Shown in pieces: positions 6,606 through 7,516 of a stretch of 7,516 bases of DNA. Numbering within the stretch: position 1 is the stretch's first letter; each line of letters opens with the position of its first letter. A program made the translations under genes and the position numbers. Where the stretch lies: contig VMDJ01000010.1 in assembly GCA_008080925.1 (NCBI GenBank), positions 1 to 7,516 on the forward strand. Direction: 5' to 3'. This DNA comes from Gammaproteobacteria bacterium. GTDB taxonomy: Bacteria; Pseudomonadota; Gammaproteobacteria; Chromatiales; Chromatiaceae. A model generated the notes under the pieces. That model saw only the letters and a list, made by a program, of their open reading frames with translations, was not told the DNA's origin and ran no database searches.

Positions 6606-7193
6606 ATGTCGGGGTTAAGACAACAATTGTTGAGAACCGACGCCTCCGGGATGCCACTTGAGTGGATCGACTACCGGCAGGCCGTCAAGCTACACAGCCT
6701 TGATATGGTTGCGTATGACCTCGGCGACCCTATCCTAACGATTCGTGGCGGCATCAATAACGAATCGCATCAAAGCAAAATCATCCTTCACTCCATCATC
6801 GCCACTCACGGCAACCATCAAAATCGCTACTGCCTCGACAAAGGCTACGCACCTCCCGTCTCTAACGAAGCCCTGTTTCAACGCGATGACTTTCACTGCA
6901 TGTATTGCGGTGATCAGTTCCACAAATCGCAGCTCTCGCGCGATCACATCATCCCAGTCAGCCAAGAAGGCGAAGACAGTTGGTCCAACCTGATTACCTC
7001 GTGCACACGCTGTAACACGCATAAAGCGGGCCGCACACCAGAACAAGCGGGCATGCAGTTACTGGCCATCCCTTTCATCCCAACACATGCGGAATATATT
7101 TTTCTTCAGGGTCGTAATGTTTTGGCCGATCAAATGGAATTCTTACGGGCACACTTCCCACGTACTAGCCCGTTACGTGATCGACTGAGCTAA
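6606..7193 (+). CDS. HNH endonuclease-like protein, conserved but of unknown role
   Basis: Encodes 195 residues from the ATG at 6606, which has a GAGG about 9 nt upstream. A GTG at 6591 would add five residues but leaves almost no leader after the predicted promoter. The middle is a zinc-type HNH nuclease fold: LFQRDDFHCMYCGDQF with C98/C101, RDHIIPVSQ with D113-H114, SWSNLITSCTRCNTHKAG with N128, C133/C136, N137 and H139. The metal-site and Zn-knuckle residues look complete, so nuclease activity is plausible. The N-terminal part (about 1-90: PLEWIDYRQAVKLHSLDMVAYDLG, then IRGGIN and HSIIATHG) and the C-terminal part (about 157-192: HAEYIFLQGR, ADQMEFLRAHFP) resemble, from memory, chromosomal HNH proteins found widely in proteobacteria, often labelled McrA-like. 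No restriction or methylase partner is visible. It diverges from priA and precedes the kinase gene by 5 nt, probably in one operon. Confidence 0.9.
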   Translation: MSGLRQQLLRTDASGMPLEWIDYRQAVKLHSLDMVAYDLGDPILTIRGGINNESHQSKIILHSIIATHGNHQNRYCLDKGYAPPVSNEALFQRDDFHCMYCGDQFHKSQLSRDHIIPVSQEGEDSWSNLITSCTRCNTHKAGRTPEQAGMQLLAIPFIPTHAEYIFLQGRNVLADQMEFLRAHFPRTSPLRDRLS

Positions 7194-7198
7194 ACCTT

Positions 7199-7516
7199 AT
7201 GCGCCAAATCTGGCACGACATTGCCCACGCTATTGCAAAGGCAACCTCTCAACCTTTTGTATCGATTGATAGCCAACCTATCGGGGGTGGCTGTATCAAT
7301 GAGACGTATATCGTGCATATGGATGGTCAGCATTGGTTCGTCAAACTCAACAGCGTTGATAAGCTAGATATGTTTGAAGCCGAGATGGAAGGCCTATCGA
7401 TCTTAAACAGTGCGCATGCGCTGCGCGTGCCGGAGCCCTTGATCTGCGGTAGCACCGAAACACATAGTTATCTGATTATGGAAGCGATCACAGCGGGTAG
7501 CTCAGCCAAAGCCATG
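7199..7516 (+). CDS. Fructosamine/ketosamine-3-kinase family protein, N-terminal 106 codons (partial)
   Basis: The ATG at 7199 opens a frame of 106 codons that continues past the right edge. The visible part is the N-lobe of a small protein-kinase-like fold: Gly-rich loop PIGGGCINETY (27-37), WFVKLN with the ATP-binding Lys49, then DMFEAEMEGL (57-66) with the likely partner Glu, RVPEPL (76-81) and the hinge-like YLIMEAI (91-97). This order and wording fit the FN3K/YniA family, which phosphorylates the sugar of glycated amines so that the adduct falls off (protein deglycation). The catalytic loop lies outside the window. The start is 5 nt after the HNH stop, in another frame, with only a weak GAG upstream, so translation is probably coupled to the HNH gene. 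Another aminoglycoside-kinase-fold member is possible but less likely. Confidence 0.88.
   Translation, partial: MRQIWHDIAHAIAKATSQPFVSIDSQPIGGGCINETYIVHMDGQHWFVKLNSVDKLDMFEAEMEGLSILNSAHALRVPEPLICGSTETHSYLIMEAITAGSSAKAM

Overview
The window looks like ordinary chromosome from a gammaproteobacterium of intermediate GC content. The evidence is the set of well-conserved proteins (Gph, Rpe, ArgS, PriA, FN3K/YniA type) and two familiar neighbourhoods: rpe-gph, and priA-argS followed by a SPOR-domain gene. The genus cannot be named from sequence alone. I see no insertion sequence, phage gene, tRNA, rRNA or CRISPR array, and no gene-free stretch longer than 300 bases.

Layout, left to right. (1) Positions 1-986 hold, on the minus strand, rpe (ribulose-phosphate 3-epimerase) followed by the start of gph (phosphoglycolate phosphatase, which runs off the left edge). 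A clear intrinsic terminator sits between them, ending about 25 nt before the gph start. (2) Positions 1121-1891 on the plus strand encode an exported alpha/beta-hydrolase-fold protein resembling DUF3530. It shares a 134-bp divergent intergenic region with rpe, and that region contains three short dyads. (3) Positions 1888-6490 are a minus-strand cluster reading priA, then argS, then a single-pass membrane SPOR-domain protein of FtsN type. The SPOR gene starts 3 nt after the argS stop, in the same frame and without a good ribosome binding site, so it is probably translationally coupled. The stops of the SPOR gene and the hydrolase gene share one TTAA, and a strong 12-bp hairpin lies just inside the SPOR gene end. 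(4) Positions 6491-6605 are the divergent control region between priA and the right-hand genes, with back-to-back sigma70-like promoter candidates. (5) From 6606 rightward on the plus strand there is an HNH-nuclease-like gene, then, 5 nt after its stop, the first 106 codons of a fructosamine/ketosamine kinase gene that leaves the window.

Most of the content is housekeeping: pentose phosphate and glycolate metabolism, tRNA-Arg charging, replication restart and peptidoglycan/division. No clearly new system is present. The parts most worth a second look are the conserved but functionally unassigned HNH protein divergent from priA, the terminator in the rpe-gph gap, the in-frame argS-SPOR junction, and the hairpin at the convergent gene ends.
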